The translations under genes and the position numbers were made by a program. The notes under the pieces were generated by a model. The model worked only from the letters and a program-made list of their open reading frames with translations. It searched no databases and was not told where the DNA came from. 22,006 nt of DNA from a virus, in IMG/VR virus record IMGVR_UViG_3300020109_000147, positions 1 through 22,006 of that record, one strand, 5' to 3'. Below, piece after piece: positions 21,231 through 22,006 of this stretch; the first letter of the stretch is position 1, and each line of letters opens with the position of its first letter.

Positions 21231-21652
21231 TAGGGGCGGGCTGTTGAGCGTTGTAGAAGCGCAGAATAGCGCGCCCCTGTGTCATTCTCTCGCTGTAGGC
21301 GTCCCAGAAAGTCCTGGGTGTCGATCGTGTGCCCGACGTACAGCCCGTGACGGATCCCGACGATGAGACTGTCACCCCAGATCCGGAAGTCCAGCCCGTC
21401 CAGAGTCCAGCTGGGGATCGACGGGTCGCGAGGATTGTCGTCCTGGCCGTTGCCGCGAAAGAAGACGGTGTGTCCGGGATACACGGCCTGAAGAGAGCCG
21501 GTGTCCAGGTCCGCCCAGTCGTACGATCCCAGCAGCCGCTTTGAGAAGTGACGTCGCTTTGAGCCGACCAGGATGCCCCTGACGTTGTAAGCTCCATCCC
21601 ACGCCTGCCGTCGTATCCACAGGGCGGCGATCGGGTTCTCGGCGTTTGACAT
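21230..21652 (-). CDS. Hypothetical protein (140 aa)
   Basis: The start is the ATG at 21652 (reading MSNAENPIAALW), behind AAGGAC on the minus strand. A longer open version back to 21787 would run through the terminator hairpin at 21672-21705 and is unlikely. The product is strand-rich with many aromatics and glycines: NVRGILVGSKRRHF, LGSYDWADLDTGSLQAVYPG, LDGLDFRIWGDSLIVGIRHG. No signal peptide, transmembrane helix or known motif is seen. It ends with TAG. The composition would fit a small virion or enzyme-like beta protein, but nothing specific can be said. Confidence 0.68.
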   Translation of the reverse strand: MSNAENPIAALWIRRQAWDGAYNVRGILVGSKRRHFSKRLLGSYDWADLDTGSLQAVYPGHTVFFRGNGQDDNPRDPSIPSWTLDGLDFRIWGDSLIVGIRHGLYVGHTIDTQDFLGRLQRENDTGARYSALLQRSTARP

Positions 21653-21666
21653 AGTATCAGTCCTTA

Positions 21667-21705
21667 TGAAAAGAGGACCGCCGACGCGAACGCCGACGGT
21701 CCTCT
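21667..21705 (-). terminator. Rho-independent terminator for the minus-strand operon
   Basis: AGAGGACCG (21672-21680) and CGGTCCTCT (21697-21705) form a 9-bp stem, with a GCG/CGC inner stem in the loop. Reading the minus strand, the stem is followed by a short T-run (complement of 21669-21672). It follows the stop at 21762 and precedes the gene starting at 21652, so it would partly separate them. Confidence 0.65.
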
Positions 21706-21761
21706 CGGTTCTGGGAGAAACCGGGTGCGACGCTCGCGCAAGCGCCGCCGCCAGCACCTTG

Positions 21762-21995
21762 TTAGCGGCCCGGCCGTCTGGTGGCAAGGCTCGTGAGCGT
21801 CTCGCGACCGTGCGCCCGGACGCTCAGCACGTTGTCCGCGGGGATGGTGCGGTACCCCTTCTTCTGCATGTCCCAGACCAGCAGAAGATTGTGCGCGCTG
21901 GGATCGTATGCGCGCTCCCCGCCGCCCGCCGGACGGACTCCGGTGCGGCACAGCATCTTCCGCTCCGCCCCGTCCGTACGACGAATGAACTTCAC
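21762..21995 (-). CDS. WYL_2/DUF2693-like SH3-fold protein (77 aa)
   Basis: The GTG start at 21995 is placed by GGAG at 22003-22006 with 7-nt spacing on the minus strand. The small product has the pattern of a phage SH3-barrel family (DUF2693, WYL_2): an N-terminal strand with a Lys/Arg-Asp-Gly turn (MKFIRRTDGAERKMLCRTGV), a variable loop, then NLLLVWDMQKKGYRTIPADNV and a last strand LSVRAH. Related proteins occur widely in phages without a settled function; nucleic-acid binding has been suggested from the fold. The family call rests on the VWDMQKKGYR-type core and is moderately secure. The gene ends about 56 bases before a terminator hairpin. Confidence 0.72.
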   Translation of the reverse strand: MKFIRRTDGAERKMLCRTGVRPAGGGERAYDPSAHNLLLVWDMQKKGYRTIPADNVLSVRAHGRETLTSLATRRPGR

Positions 21996-22006
21996 CGAGA
22001 CGCTCC

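Noticed and set aside
1-22006. CRISPR array, integrase, attachment site or insertion sequence
   Set aside because: I saw no regularly spaced direct repeats, no recombinase or transposase motifs and no terminal inverted repeats in the window.
1-22006. Whole-window amber recoding
   Set aside because: No gene with recognisable domains is interrupted by in-frame TAG, and four genes end normally with it, so the standard code is used despite the CUA-anticodon tRNA candidate.

Overview
The window is part of the genome of a tailed double-stranded DNA bacteriophage with GC-rich coding sequence. The evidence is a two-subunit terminase pair (16718-18672), a phage-type family A DNA polymerase with a separate 5'-3' exonuclease, dense overlapping genes, very small accessory genes, phage tRNA-like genes and no cellular housekeeping genes. 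Genes use Shine-Dalgarno sites (AGGAG/GGGAG), sigma70-like TTGTCA-N17-TANNGT promoters and rho-independent terminators, so the host is a bacterium. I cannot name the host or genus from the sequence.

Layout. (1) 1-3486: the C-terminal part of a SNF2-type helicase, two small proteins, a candidate single-strand-binding-like protein with an acidic tail ending in Phe, and a 219-aa protein, closed by a strong terminator at 3520-3553. (2) 3568-8352: nine tightly packed genes, most overlapping by 4-17 bases. They comprise an aGPT-PPlase/5-hmdU-kinase-helical-domain protein, a MazG-like enzyme, a TET-associated-type glycosyltransferase (TAGT), a thymidylate synthase/hydroxymethylase-family enzyme, an HD 5'-deoxynucleotidase and a DUF3310 (T7 gp1.7-like) protein, with three small unknowns between them. 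I read this as a DNA base hypermodification and nucleotide-pool cassette. (3) 8366-15457: a promoter overlapping a perfect 11-bp inverted repeat, then the replication genes: family A polymerase with Leu at the O-helix 762-equivalent position, dUTPase, FEN-like 5'-3' exonuclease, a pyrimidine-dimer-glycosylase-like protein, an SF1B helicase, two small zinc-binding proteins and two unknowns. (4) 15458-16053: a non-coding, hairpin-rich stretch with a tRNA-like gene whose anticodon reads CUA (amber), a second tRNA-like gene with an expanded 12-nt anticodon loop and encoded CCA, and a strong terminator. (5) 16069-20690: a second TTGTCA promoter, then a DnaQ-type exonuclease, small and large terminase subunits, and a monomeric class II (cobalamin) ribonucleotide reductase. 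(6) 20756-21995: three genes on the minus strand (HNH endonuclease, an unknown, a WYL_2/DUF2693-like protein), convergent with the rest across a 12-bp inverted repeat.

How the genes fit together. The reductase, dUTPase, MazG-like protein, HD nucleotidase, DUF3310 protein and thymidylate-synthase-family enzyme would set the deoxynucleotide pool. The polymerase, helicases, exonucleases and candidate binding protein would replicate the genome. The aGPT-PPlase and TAGT proteins would then act on modified pyrimidines in the finished DNA. The most interesting points are the hypermodification cassette, which lacks a recognisable DNA hydroxymethyluracil kinase or TET oxygenase in this window, and the unusual tRNA-like region, with an amber-reading anticodon next to a tRNA-like gene with an aberrant anticodon loop.
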